From contig NZ_BQHR01000006.1 in the NCBI RefSeq assembly GCF_021601625.1, positions 1 through 64,000 on the forward strand: a stretch of DNA of 64,000 bases, in the 5' to 3' direction. Shown piece by piece: positions 54,264 through 63,528 of this stretch. A model generated the notes under the pieces. That model worked only from the letters and a program-made list of their open reading frames with translations, ran no database searches and had not been told where the DNA came from. The position numbers were made by a program, and so were the translations under genes. Each line of letters starts with the position of its first letter. The stretch's first letter is position 1. The stretch is from Pseudomonas paraglycinae (GTDB lineage Bacteria > Pseudomonadota > Gammaproteobacteria > Pseudomonadales > Pseudomonadaceae).

Positions 54264-54860
54264 GTGAAGATCTACCTCATCGTCAATCTGGTATTGCTTG
54301 CGCTGCTGGGGCTCTACGCTGTCAATCTTTTCAACAAGCTTGTTGCCCGGCGCAACGAGATCAAGAACGCATTTGCCCAGGTCGAAGTGCAGCTCAAACG
54401 CCGCTATGACCTGATCCCCAATCTGGTCAGCATTGCCAAGGGTTATCTGGCCCATGAGCGCGAAACCCTTGAAGCGGTGATCGCCGCACGCAATGCCGCC
54501 GTGGCCGGACTTGAGGCTGCACAGGCGAAACCGGGCAGCGCCCAGAACATCGCGCAATTGGGGCGGGCGGACAGCGCACTCAGCAGCGCGGTGGGTCGCT
54601 TGAACCTGACGCTGGAGGCTTATCCGGAACTCAAGGCCTCGCAGAACATGCAACAACTGAGCGAAGAGCTGAGCAGCACCGAAAACAAGGTGAGTTTCGC
54701 GCGGCAGGCGTTCAACGATGCGGTGATGGCCTACAACACGCTCAAGCAGAGCTTTCCGGCGGTGCTGCTGGCGGCCAGTTTTGGCCATCGCGAGGATGCG
54801 GTTCCGTTGAAGTTTGCCGATACGCTGGCCATCAAGACCGCGCCCAACGTTTCTTTCTGA
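54264..54860 (+). CDS. LemA-family protein
   Basis: This 198-residue LemA protein has an N-terminal transmembrane segment (residues about 2-22) and a long helical domain with LKRRYDLIPNLVSIAKGYLAHE and SFARQAFNDAVMAYN. The start is GTG 54264 with AAGGA seven bases upstream. LemA proteins are often encoded with M48 proteases of the HtpX type, as here with two of them. Their molecular function is not settled. Confidence 0.9.
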   Translation: MKIYLIVNLVLLALLGLYAVNLFNKLVARRNEIKNAFAQVEVQLKRRYDLIPNLVSIAKGYLAHERETLEAVIAARNAAVAGLEAAQAKPGSAQNIAQLGRADSALSSAVGRLNLTLEAYPELKASQNMQQLSEELSSTENKVSFARQAFNDAVMAYNTLKQSFPAVLLAASFGHREDAVPLKFADTLAIKTAPNVSF

Positions 54861-54884
54861 CTTCTTCTCTCCATGGAGGGCTCG

Positions 54885-55931
54885 ATGAACTTTTTCGAAC
54901 GACAAACCCAGGCCCGAAACCAGACGCAACGGCTGGTGTGCATGATGATTCTGGCGATTGTCATGCTGATCGGGATGACCAGCCTGCCCTTCGTCTTCAA
55001 TGGTTTTGAGGATTACCTGAGCGGGACTGGCACGCTGGCGGACGCGTTTCTGGCAATGGCCGTTATCGCATCGTTCATTAGCAGCATCGTGGTGATTGGC
55101 GGTCTGCTGAAATATCGGCAGCTGCGCGCGGGCGGCAAGGTCGTCGCGGAGAAACTGGGTGGCCGCCTGCTCAATGGCAATGTGCGAACCCTGGACGAGC
55201 AGCGGTTGATGAACGTCGTCGAAGAAATGGCGATTGCCTCCGGCACCTGCCTGCCAGCGGTGTATCTATTACCCGACGAAAGCATCAACGCCTTCGCGGC
55301 CGGATTTAAACCGGAGGACGCGGCCATTGGTGTGACCCGTGGCGCGGTGACGCTGCTGACCCGGGAAGAACTGCAAGGAGTGATCGCCCACGAATTCAGC
55401 CACATCTTCAACGGTGACATGCGCCTAAACACGCAACTGGTGGCAGTGGTGCACGGCCTGTTGGTGCTGGGGCTGGCCGGCACTTACATAATGGCCAGCC
55501 TGCTCAAGCGCGACAAACGCGACGTGCGGTTGATGCTGGTGGTTTTTGCGCTCGGTTTCGCACTGTGCGTGGCCGGATTTATCGGAAATCTCTATGGCAA
55601 TTTGATCAAGGCGGCTGTCAGTCGCCAGCGTGAATTCCTCGCCGATGCCAGCGCGGTGCAATACACGCGCAATCCGCAAAGCATTGTCGGCGCCCTGAAA
55701 AAAATCGGCGCCCATAAACAAGGCTCCGTCATCAGCTCCCCCCGTGCCGCCGAGTTCAGTCATTTGTTTTTCAGCACCGGCGGCTCAGGTTTGCTGAGCC
55801 GGATGTTTGCGACCCACCCTGATCTGAGCGTGCGGATTCGTCGAATCGATCCGCAGTGGGATGGGAGTTTTACGACGGCTGCCGCAGCGGGCAAACCGGT
55901 GCCTGATCAGATGACGGCAACGGCGGATTGA
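54885..55931 (+). CDS. HtpX-like M48 family metalloprotease, first copy
   Basis: This 348-residue membrane protease has two N-terminal hydrophobic segments, a zinc site H169-EFS-H173 and the third ligand in SRQREFLADASAVQYTRNP. Further membrane segments follow the zinc site (about 185-245). It starts after GGAGG. It follows LemA by 24 bases and precedes a second, similar protease. The pair probably act on membrane or envelope proteins. Confidence 0.9.
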   Translation: MNFFERQTQARNQTQRLVCMMILAIVMLIGMTSLPFVFNGFEDYLSGTGTLADAFLAMAVIASFISSIVVIGGLLKYRQLRAGGKVVAEKLGGRLLNGNVRTLDEQRLMNVVEEMAIASGTCLPAVYLLPDESINAFAAGFKPEDAAIGVTRGAVTLLTREELQGVIAHEFSHIFNGDMRLNTQLVAVVHGLLVLGLAGTYIMASLLKRDKRDVRLMLVVFALGFALCVAGFIGNLYGNLIKAAVSRQREFLADASAVQYTRNPQSIVGALKKIGAHKQGSVISSPRAAEFSHLFFSTGGSGLLSRMFATHPDLSVRIRRIDPQWDGSFTTAAAAGKPVPDQMTATAD

Positions 55932-55959
55932 TTCAGACTCCACGTCCACGGATGGCTAG

Positions 55960-57021
55960 ATGAATTTCTTTGAACAACAGTGCCGGGCCAAACGTCGCTC
56001 GGTGCAGCTCGTGATCCTGATGTTTCTCGCCGTACTCGGCTTGATTCTTGTGTCCTTCATGCTACTGATTCTGCCGATCTCGTACGGCAAAACGCTCGAG
56101 GATCTTGCGGAAAACTGGCAGTTTTTCGCGATCATTGCAGCGCTGGTAACGGGTGTTGTGTTGCTCGGCGGGCTGGTCAAATACATCGAACTGAAAGGGG
56201 GCGGCAAAGTGGTCGCGCGCCGTTTGGGTGGTCGTCTGATCAACCATGACGCGCGGACTCTGGAAGAGCGCCGCCTGGTCAACGTAGTGGAGGAAATGGC
56301 CTTGGCGTCCGGCACCGCAGTCCCTCCCGTGTATCTGCTGCCAGATCTGGGCATCAATGCATTTGCTGCCGGCCTCGCTCCTCAGGATGCAGTGATTGGC
56401 GTCACTCAAGGTGCGATAAGCCTGTTGTCACGCGATGAACTGCAAGGCGTTATCGCCCACGAATTCAGCCATATCTATAACGGCGACATGCGCCTGAACA
56501 CTCAACTGGTAGCGATCGTCCATGGGATCATGGTGATCGGGTTGGCGGGAAACCATCTCTTGCGCGGTCTTGAGGACACACCACACTCATCTGCCAATCG
56601 TAAGCAGCCGACCATTCTGGTCAGCATGTTTGGCACTGCGCTGTGCATTGTCGGATTCTCCGGGACGTTCTTCGGCAACCTGATCAAGGCTGCAGTCAGC
56701 CGGCAACGCGAATTCCTGGCCGATGCGACCGCCGTGCAATACACCCGCAACCCCGACAGTATTGCCGGGGCACTGAAGAAAATCGGCGGATACAAAATGG
56801 GCTCGACCCTCAAGGCCGCCCGTGCCGCCGAGTTCAGCCACCTGTTTTTCGGCCCTGGCACTTCCAGCTCTCTTCTGCTCTCGGGCCATCCGGATCTGCG
56901 TGAACGCATTCGCAGGATAGACCCTGACTGGGACGGGACTTTTGTGAACATCGCCGCACCAGCGCAAGACTCGATGGTAGCCAGAACCGTACAGGCAGCG
57001 ACGCCAAAACAGCTGCCATAG
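55960..57021 (+). CDS. HtpX-like M48 family metalloprotease, second copy
   Basis: This 353-residue protease is a close paralogue of the preceding gene, sharing GGKVVA(E/R)KLGGRL, VVEEMALASGT, the HEFSH zinc motif and SRQREFLADATAVQYTRNP. It starts 29 bases after the first copy with only a weak ribosome-binding site. The region between 57022 and 57164 shows no gene. Duplicate M48 genes beside one lemA are unusual to me. Confidence 0.9.
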   Translation: MNFFEQQCRAKRRSVQLVILMFLAVLGLILVSFMLLILPISYGKTLEDLAENWQFFAIIAALVTGVVLLGGLVKYIELKGGGKVVARRLGGRLINHDARTLEERRLVNVVEEMALASGTAVPPVYLLPDLGINAFAAGLAPQDAVIGVTQGAISLLSRDELQGVIAHEFSHIYNGDMRLNTQLVAIVHGIMVIGLAGNHLLRGLEDTPHSSANRKQPTILVSMFGTALCIVGFSGTFFGNLIKAAVSRQREFLADATAVQYTRNPDSIAGALKKIGGYKMGSTLKAARAAEFSHLFFGPGTSSSLLLSGHPDLRERIRRIDPDWDGTFVNIAAPAQDSMVARTVQAATPKQLP

Positions 57022-57164
57022 CACGCCATTGATCTGCATAGCGCATCAATCCATGCCAACAATGCAATTAACAAATCGATCCTTGCGCGCCACTATCCGC
57101 CCCAATAAGAACCGTGCGCCGCCTCCCCGTCGCGCACGTCATAAAAGCGGTGGAGTACTTTTCT

Positions 57165-58457
57165 ATGACAGCCTCAATCCCACACGGCGGCTCGCGGGCC
57201 GGCGCCATTTTCCGGGTGACCTCGGGTAACTTCCTCGAACAGTTCGACTTCTTTCTGTTCGGCTTCTACGCCACGCAGATTGCGGCGGTGTTCTTTCCGG
57301 CGAGCAGTGAGTTCGCGTCCCTGATGATGACTTTCGCAGTGTTCGGCGCAGGCTTTTTGATGCGTCCGCTGGGGGCCATTGTGCTCGGCGCGTACATCGA
57401 TGACGTCGGTCGGCGCAAAGGGTTGATCGTCACCCTGTCGATCATGGCCAGCGGCACGATATTGATTGTGCTGGTGCCCGGATACGAAACCATCGGTCTG
57501 TTCGCCCCGGCGCTGGTGTTGATCGGAAGGCTGTTGCAAGGCTTCTCCGCCGGTGCGGAACTGGGCGGGGTTTCGGTGTATCTCTCGGAGATCGCTACAC
57601 CCGGTCGCAAAGGCTTTTTCACCGCCTGGCAGTCGGCCAGTCAGCAGGTGGCCATCGTCGTCGCAGCAGCGCTCGGTTACGGTTTGAACCAATGGATGGC
57701 GCCGGAAGCGGTCGCCGATTGGGGCTGGCGGATTCCGTTTTTCGTCGGCTGCATGATCGTTCCGTTCATCTTCTTTCTGCGGCGCAATCTGGCGGAAACC
57801 GAAGAGTTCGCCGCTCGGAAACATCGTCCAAGCATGAAGGAAGTGTTCCGCACCCTCGGCCAGAACTGGGGCGTGGTGCTGGGCGGGATGCTGATGGTTG
57901 CCTTGACCACCACCGCGTTCTACTTGATCACCGTGTACGCACCGACCTTCGGTAAAACCGTGCTGCACCTGAGCACATCGGATGCGTTGCTGGTGACGCT
58001 GCTGGTGGGCGTTTCCAACTTCTTCTGGCTGCCGATTGGCGGTGCATTGTCCGATCGCGTCGGCCGCCGTCCGGTGCTGATCGCCATGGCGCTGCTGGCG
58101 CTGGCCACCACGTATCCAGCGCTGTCGTACCTGGTGCAGGCGCCGAGCTTCAGCCACATGCTGCTGTCGCTGTTGTGGCTGTCGTTTATCTACGGCCTGT
58201 ACAACGGCGCAATGATTCCGGCGCTGACCGAAATCATGCCGGTGGAAGTGCGGGTGGCCGGTTTCTCCCTGGCTTACAGCCTCGCCACTGCCGTGTTCGG
58301 CGGATTCACTCCAGCGATGTCGACCTTCCTGATCCAGTACACCGGCGACAAAGCCGCACCGGGTTACTGGATGAGCATCGGCGCGCTCTGCGCATTGTGC
58401 GCGACGCTTTATCTGTATCGCCGGGCCGGCGGTCGTCTGCAACCTGTTACTGCCTGA
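57165..58457 (+). CDS. MHS-family MFS transporter (citrate/tricarballylate-like)
   Basis: This 430-residue transporter has about 12 hydrophobic segments and metabolite:H+ symporter signatures ([16 protein letters not shown] near the start, [35 protein letters not shown]). The start is ATG 57165 with GGAG upstream. Relatives import citrate or tricarballylate. A binding-protein gene follows after 10 bases and a LysR gene converges, so the three may be one uptake unit. Substrate is inference. Confidence 0.87.
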   Translation: MTASIPHGGSRAGAIFRVTSGNFLEQFDFFLFGFYATQIAAVFFPASSEFASLMMTFAVFGAGFLMRPLGAIVLGAYIDDVGRRKGLIVTLSIMASGTILIVLVPGYETIGLFAPALVLIGRLLQGFSAGAELGGVSVYLSEIATPGRKGFFTAWQSASQQVAIVVAAALGYGLNQWMAPEAVADWGWRIPFFVGCMIVPFIFFLRRNLAETEEFAARKHRPSMKEVFRTLGQNWGVVLGGMLMVALTTTAFYLITVYAPTFGKTVLHLSTSDALLVTLLVGVSNFFWLPIGGALSDRVGRRPVLIAMALLALATTYPALSYLVQAPSFSHMLLSLLWLSFIYGLYNGAMIPALTEIMPVEVRVAGFSLAYSLATAVFGGFTPAMSTFLIQYTGDKAAPGYWMSIGALCALCATLYLYRRAGGRLQPVTA

Positions 58458-58467
58458 GAACATCACC

Positions 58468-59238
58468 ATGAAAAAACTGTTTACCGTTACCGCCCTGCTC
58501 GCCGGTCTTGCGTTCAACGTTGCGGCCCAGGCCGAAGAACTGCGGGTCATGACTTCCGGCGGTTTCACCGCCGCCTACAAGATCCTCGGGCCGAAATTCG
58601 CCGCCGCCACCGGCAACACGCTGGACACCCAACTCGGCCCGTCGATGGGCAAGGCGCCGGAGGCAATCCCCAATCGCCTCGCCCGTGGTGAAAAGGCCGA
58701 CGTGGTGATCATGGTCGGCTACGCCCTCGATGATCTGATCAAGCAAGGCAAGGTCGACCCGGCTTCGCGTGTGGAGCTGGCGGATTCGCGGATCGGCCTG
58801 GTGGTGCGCGAAGGCGCGCCGAAACCGGACATCAGCAACGTCGACGCCCTGAAGAAAACCCTGCTCGACGCCCAGTCGGTGGCCTACTCCGACAGCGCCA
58901 GCGGCGTGTACATCGAGCAGCAATTGTTCAAGAAACTCGGCATCGAAGATCAGCTGAAACCGAAGGCGAAGATGATCCCGAAAATCCCGGTCGGCTCGGT
59001 GGTCGCCACCGGCGACTATCAACTGGGCTTCCAGCAGGTCAGCGAATTGCTGCCGGTGCCGGGGGTGAGTTTTGTGGCGAAGATTCCTGAATCGGTGCAG
59101 TCGGTAACGCGGTTTGCAGCGGGGATTCCGGTGGGTGCGCAGCATCCGCAGGAAGCCAAGGCGTTGCTCGCTTATCTGGCCGCACCTGCAGCCCAGCCTG
59201 ACGTGCAGGCCACCGGTCTGGATTCGGTCAAGCGCTGA
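58468..59238 (+). CDS. Orphan ModA-like substrate-binding protein
   Basis: This 256-residue protein has a signal peptide (residues about 1-22, ending AQAEE). The mature part has a type II periplasmic binding fold of the ModA-like group (TSGGFTAAYKILGPKFAAATG). No ABC or other transporter subunit lies beside it. It follows the MHS transporter by ten bases and its end overlaps the LysR gene. It may be a receptor for a metabolite rather than part of a molybdate system, but the ligand is unknown. Confidence 0.8.
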   Translation: MKKLFTVTALLAGLAFNVAAQAEELRVMTSGGFTAAYKILGPKFAAATGNTLDTQLGPSMGKAPEAIPNRLARGEKADVVIMVGYALDDLIKQGKVDPASRVELADSRIGLVVREGAPKPDISNVDALKKTLLDAQSVAYSDSASGVYIEQQLFKKLGIEDQLKPKAKMIPKIPVGSVVATGDYQLGFQQVSELLPVPGVSFVAKIPESVQSVTRFAAGIPVGAQHPQEAKALLAYLAAPAAQPDVQATGLDSVKR

Positions 59239-60142
59239 CCGTCGGCGGCTGGACTTTCATTTCCACCACCAGCCGCTCCAGCTCCAGTGCCGCCGGGGTC
59301 AGCGTACGACCCCGGCGTTTGATGATGCCGACGCTGCGCATCACTTGCGGATCGGTCAGCGGCACCCGCGTCAGAATCGGATGATCCGCCGCCGGCATCG
59401 CCATCAGCGGCACCGCCGCCACACCCAATCCCGCTTCCACCAGACCAATCATGGTCGTCACATGCCGCGTCTCGCAAATGCTCGGGCGCTGCGGCACCAC
59501 TTTGGCCAGGGCCTGATCCAGCAGAAAACGGTTGCCCGAGGTCTTGTCGAGCGAGATGTAATCCTGCCGGTAGAACTCGTCCCAGGTCACACTACTGCTT
59601 CCGGCCAACGGATGATCGCGGCGACAGGCGACTACGTAGCTCTCCTGCACCAGCGGCTCGAAATCCACGCCCGCCTCCTGGGTACCCATGAAACTCAGAC
59701 CGAAATCCGCCTCGCCGTTGACCACCGCGCTCAGCACGTCGTGGGCGCTGGAATCGAGGACTTTGACTTTGATTCGCGGAAACTGCTGGTGATAACGGGC
59801 GACCACGCTCGGCATGAAGTAGTACGCCGCCGACGGCACGCAAGCGACGGTTACGTGGCCCTGCCGATTCGAGGCGACTTCGCTGATGCCGAGCAACGCG
59901 ACGTCCAGATCGTCGAGCAAACGTTCGACGCTGGGCATGAAACCGCGTCCGGCCTGGGTCAGACTGACCTTGCGCGTGGTGCGTTCGAACAGCTTCACGC
60001 CGAGGGCGTCTTCGAGCTTTTCGATGCGTCGGCTCAGGGCCGGTTGCGACAGGCGCACGGTGTCGGCGGCCTTGCGGAAACTGCCCTGCTCGACCACGGC
60101 GCGAAAGGCTTGCAGGTCGTTGAGGTCGAAGTTGATGGCCAT
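59228..60142 (-). CDS. LysR-family regulator
   Basis: This 304-residue regulator has a winged helix-turn-helix at about residues 5-65 (AFRAVVEQGSFRKAADTVRLSQPALSRRIEKLE) and a substrate-binding domain. It converges with the binding-protein gene and overlaps its end by 11 bases. It may regulate the MHS/binding-protein genes, though LysR proteins usually control a divergent gene; the divergent neighbour here is the Kef-type antiporter. Confidence 0.88.
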   Translation of the reverse strand: MAINFDLNDLQAFRAVVEQGSFRKAADTVRLSQPALSRRIEKLEDALGVKLFERTTRKVSLTQAGRGFMPSVERLLDDLDVALLGISEVASNRQGHVTVACVPSAAYYFMPSVVARYHQQFPRIKVKVLDSSAHDVLSAVVNGEADFGLSFMGTQEAGVDFEPLVQESYVVACRRDHPLAGSSSVTWDEFYRQDYISLDKTSGNRFLLDQALAKVVPQRPSICETRHVTTMIGLVEAGLGVAAVPLMAMPAADHPILTRVPLTDPQVMRSVGIIKRRGRTLTPAALELERLVVEMKVQPPTVSA

Positions 60143-60305
60143 GGAAAACTCGAAGGAATTGATTCGCTGAGGCTATAAATGTAACCAATTGATGCAAATT
60201 ATTACAGAAGCACATCTGCTCAATCAGGCTCTGCGCTGGATCTGCAATCATTTCAGCCTTTATCCTTGTCGCCCCCCGCCGTACCGCGTTACTGGAGTTC
60301 CGCTC
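60143..60305. promoter_or_regulatory. Divergent region between lysR and Kef-type genes
   Basis: The 163-base gap is AT-rich near 60165-60205 (TATAAATGTAACCAATTGATGCAAATTATTA). It should hold both promoters. A longer in-frame start for the antiporter lies here but has no ribosome-binding site. No gene is supported. Confidence 0.4.
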
Positions 60306-62114
60306 ATGCCCCATGAAGGCAATCTGTTGCAAGCCGCCGTCGTCTTTCTCTTCGCCGCCGTGCTCACCGTTCCCCTGGCCAAGCGCCTGCAACTGGGCGC
60401 GGTGCTCGGTTATCTGTTTGCCGGGGTGATCATCGGCCCGTCGGTGCTGGGCCTGATCGGCAATCCGCAAAGCGTCAGCCATATCTCGGAACTGGGGGTG
60501 GTGCTGCTGTTGTTCATCATCGGGCTCGAGCTGTCGCCGCGACGTTTGTGGGTGATGCGCAAATCGGTGTTCGGCGTGGGCCTGGCGCAGGTGCTGCTGA
60601 CCGGTTCGGTGATTGGTGTGCTGGCGCTGTCGGTGTTCGGCCAGCCGTTGAACAGCGCGATTGTCTTGGGCTTGGGTCTGGCGCTGTCGTCCACCGCGTT
60701 TGGCCTGCAAAGCCTCGCCGAGCGAAAGGAACTGACCAGCCCCCACGGTCGGCTGGCGTTTGCGATTCTGCTGTTCCAGGACATCGCCGCGATCCCGCTG
60801 ATCGCGCTGGTGCCGATGCTCGCGGGGGTCGATCACCACACCAGCACCGCCGACGACGTGCGCCACAGTTTGCAGGTGCTCGGCGGCATCGCGGTGGTGG
60901 TGATCGGCGGACGTTATCTGCTGCGTCCGGTGTTCCGCATCGTGGCGAAAACCGGTCTGCCGGAAGTCTCCACCGCCACCGCGTTGCTGGTGGTGATCGG
61001 CACCGCGTGGCTGATGGACATGGTTGGTGTGTCGATGGCGTTGGGCGCGTTTCTTGCCGGGTTGCTGTTGGCGGATTCGGAATATCGCCATGAGCTGGAA
61101 GCGCAGATCGAGCCGTTCAAGGGCCTGCTGCTGGGGCTGTTTTTCATCAGCGTCGGCATGGGCGCCAACCTCAGTCTGCTGCTCAGCGCGCCGATCACGG
61201 TGCTGGGGCTGACGCTGTTGCTGATCGCCCTGAAGTTGCCGTTGTTGTTTGTAGTCGGGCGTCTGGCCGGTGGATTGAACAAGGTCAGCGCGATTCGCCT
61301 CGGCATCGTGCTGGCGGCAGGCGGTGAGTTTGCTTTCGTAGTGTTCAAGATTGGCCGCGATCAAGGCCTGTTTGAACCACGTCTGTACGACCTGCTGGTG
61401 CTGACCATCACCCTGTCGATGGCCGTCACGCCGCTGTTGCTGCTGGTCTGCGCACGGCTGGTCAGCCCGAAGGTGCAGCCGGTGGAAGTGCCGGAGAAAT
61501 TCCGCCAGATCGAGACCGAATCCCCACGGGTAGTGATCGCCGGCATGGGCCGTATGGGGCAGATCGTGGCGCGGATCCTGCGGGCGCAGAACATCAAGTT
61601 CGTGGCGCTGGACACCTCGGTGGAAACCATCGAACTGTCGCGCAGTTTTGGTGGCGTACCGGTGTTCTACGGTGACCCGATGCGTCCGGAAATCCTCAGT
61701 GCGGCCAAGGTCGGTGAAGCGGAGTACTTCGTGATTGCCACAGATGATCCGGAAACCAACATCAAGACCGCCGAGATCGTGCGCAAGCTCTACCCAGACA
61801 TGAAGATCATCGCCCGGGCGCGTAACCGGCAGCATGTTCATCGGTTGGTGGATGTGGGGGCCGATCCGATCCGGGAGACCTATTACTCAAGTCTGGAAAT
61901 GAGCCGCCGCACCCTGGTTGGCCTTGGCTTGACCCAGGCTCAGGCCGATGCGCGGATCAAGCGCTTCAAGCACCATGACGAACAGGTGCTGGAAGCTCAA
62001 CACGCGGTGTACGACGACGCGGCCAAAGTGCTGCAGACCGCCCAGGAAGCGCGGGCGGAACTGGCCCGGCTGTTCGAGTCGGATCAACTGGAAGAACAAT
62101 CGGGCAAGTCCTGA
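60306..62114 (+). CDS. KefB/KefC-type monovalent cation:proton antiporter
   Basis: This 602-residue protein has an N-terminal CPA2 membrane domain of about 12 segments (with FGLQSLAERKELTSPHGRLAFAILLFQDIAAIPLIAL and GVSMALGAFLAGLLLADSEYRHELEAQIEPFKGLL). A C-terminal RCK/TrkA-N domain follows, with a nucleotide motif VVIAGMGRMGQ near residue 410. The last 60 residues are a charged helix. Kef systems expel potassium and acidify the cell during electrophile stress. No KefF/G partner is adjacent. The start is ATG 60306. Confidence 0.9.
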   Translation: MPHEGNLLQAAVVFLFAAVLTVPLAKRLQLGAVLGYLFAGVIIGPSVLGLIGNPQSVSHISELGVVLLLFIIGLELSPRRLWVMRKSVFGVGLAQVLLTGSVIGVLALSVFGQPLNSAIVLGLGLALSSTAFGLQSLAERKELTSPHGRLAFAILLFQDIAAIPLIALVPMLAGVDHHTSTADDVRHSLQVLGGIAVVVIGGRYLLRPVFRIVAKTGLPEVSTATALLVVIGTAWLMDMVGVSMALGAFLAGLLLADSEYRHELEAQIEPFKGLLLGLFFISVGMGANLSLLLSAPITVLGLTLLLIALKLPLLFVVGRLAGGLNKVSAIRLGIVLAAGGEFAFVVFKIGRDQGLFEPRLYDLLVLTITLSMAVTPLLLLVCARLVSPKVQPVEVPEKFRQIETESPRVVIAGMGRMGQIVARILRAQNIKFVALDTSVETIELSRSFGGVPVFYGDPMRPEILSAAKVGEAEYFVIATDDPETNIKTAEIVRKLYPDMKIIARARNRQHVHRLVDVGADPIRETYYSSLEMSRRTLVGLGLTQAQADARIKRFKHHDEQVLEAQHAVYDDAAKVLQTAQEARAELARLFESDQLEEQSGKS

Positions 62115-62123
62115 GTTCTTGCT

Positions 62124-62250
62124 GATCGTTCCCACGTCGAGACGTCGAACCGTCCGCGTGGGAATGCAGCCCAGGACGCTCCGCGTCCCTTCCAGAGCTG
62201 GAACGCGGAGCGTCCCTTGAGGCATTCCCACGCGGAGCGTGGGAACGATC
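62124..62250. repeat. Intergenic Pseudomonas palindromic repeat, copy 4
   Basis: GATCGTTCCCACGTCGAGACGTCGAACCGTCCGCGTGGGAATGC opens this copy, and GGAACGCGGAGCGTCCCTTGAGGCATTCCCACGCGGAGCGTGGGAACGATC closes it. GATC stands at both ends. It separates the antiporter and FAD oxidase genes, which converge. Confidence 0.78.
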
Positions 62251-62268
62251 AGATGGGAGCCAGCAGGC

Positions 62269-63528
62269 TCAGGCTATCTCCAGCTCCCTCTCTTCTTTGG
62301 CCGGCACCACTTCAAACCGGTCCGCCAGAAACGGCGTGATGTCCAGCGGCAGCGGTTCATCGTTGACCAGCTTGTCCAGCAACACCCCGGTGATCGCCGA
62401 CGTCAGCACCCCGGTGCGGAAATGCCCGCAGGCGTTGAGATACCCCTCCACCCCGGCCATCGGCCCGAGAATCGGCAATTCGTCCGGCGAGCCCGGCCGC
62501 AACCCGGCCCAGGTGCGTTTGAGGTTGATATCCGCCAGTTCCGGCAAACAACGCACCGCGCCCTGCACCAGCCCGGCGATTTCCGGCCAGGTGGTGGTGA
62601 CGTCGAAGCCCTTATCCTCGGTGGTGCTGCCGATCAGGATTTCGCCGTTGTCCTTCTGCGCCATGTAGCAATCGCTGGTGGTCAGGCAACCGTTGAGGAT
62701 TTTCGGCAGACGTTCGGTCAGCAGGATCTGGCCTTTCACCGGTTTCACCGGAATGCGAATGCCCGTGGCCCACTCGCTCAAATCCGCCGCCCAAGCGCCA
62801 GCGGCGTTGATCAGGGTCTTGCAGTGAAACACCCCGGCTTCGGCCGTCTGCACCCCGGTCACTCGCGTGCCGTGATGCAACACGCCGGTGATGTTGGTGT
62901 TGACGAACATGTCCACGCCATTCTGCCGGGCGCCTTCGGTGTAGGCGTCGGCCAGGCGGAACGGGCTGACCTGGTGGTCGCAGAGAAACTCCAGCGCCCC
63001 GCGCGCTTCATGGCTGACGCTCGGTTCGGACTCGCGCAATGCCGCCTGATCCAGCCAGCGCACCTGATCGGCCAGGTGCGGGATGCAGCCGACGATGTGC
63101 TCGGCGTACAACCGGTCTTCATCGTCATAGATCACGAATTTGAGCCCGGTCTTTTCGAACTTGAAATCCATCCCGTGATTGTCACGCAGCTCACGGTGCA
63201 ACGCCGGGTACAGCGCGTTGGACTGCAAGGCAAAATCGAAGAACGACGGCGGCAGGATGTGCGGCGTGCTGGAGTCAACCGCCACCGCCGCGCCCTGGGT
63301 TTCGCGCTTGCGGTTGGCCGACATCATGCGGAAGAAAATCACCCCGCAACCCAATCCCACCGACTCGCCAATCGCCCACAAACCACCGGCCGAAGCGCGG
63401 GTCGCGTTGCCCGGACGCTTGGCGTCGATCAGCGCAACCTTGAGGCCTTTGCGCTTGGACAATTGGTAGGCGATGGACGCGCCGATCACACCGCCGCCGG
63501 CGATGACCACGTCATAGAACTTACTCAT
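62269..63528 (-). CDS. FAD-dependent amine/amino acid oxidoreductase (HcnC/glycine-oxidase type)
   Basis: This 419-residue DAO-family flavoprotein has the FAD motif VVIAGGGVIGASIAYQL at the N-terminus, VTGVQTAEAGVFHCKTLINAAGAWAADLS in the middle and GYLNACGHFRTGVLTSAITG near the end. The start at 63528 overlaps the upstream gene by eight bases. In HcnC or D-hydroxyproline dehydrogenase sets this is the beta subunit, paired with a subunit carrying a [2Fe-2S] BFD-like domain, as seen here. Substrate is unknown. Confidence 0.87.
   Translation of the reverse strand: MSKFYDVVIAGGGVIGASIAYQLSKRKGLKVALIDAKRPGNATRASAGGLWAIGESVGLGCGVIFFRMMSANRKRETQGAAVAVDSSTPHILPPSFFDFALQSNALYPALHRELRDNHGMDFKFEKTGLKFVIYDDEDRLYAEHIVGCIPHLADQVRWLDQAALRESEPSVSHEARGALEFLCDHQVSPFRLADAYTEGARQNGVDMFVNTNITGVLHHGTRVTGVQTAEAGVFHCKTLINAAGAWAADLSEWATGIRIPVKPVKGQILLTERLPKILNGCLTTSDCYMAQKDNGEILIGSTTEDKGFDVTTTWPEIAGLVQGAVRCLPELADINLKRTWAGLRPGSPDELPILGPMAGVEGYLNACGHFRTGVLTSAITGVLLDKLVNDEPLPLDITPFLADRFEVVPAKEERELEIA

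Noticed and set aside
59592-61841. A 749-residue open frame on the minus strand
   Set aside because: It runs through the Kef-type antiporter in antisense and part of the LysR gene; composition is not protein-like.
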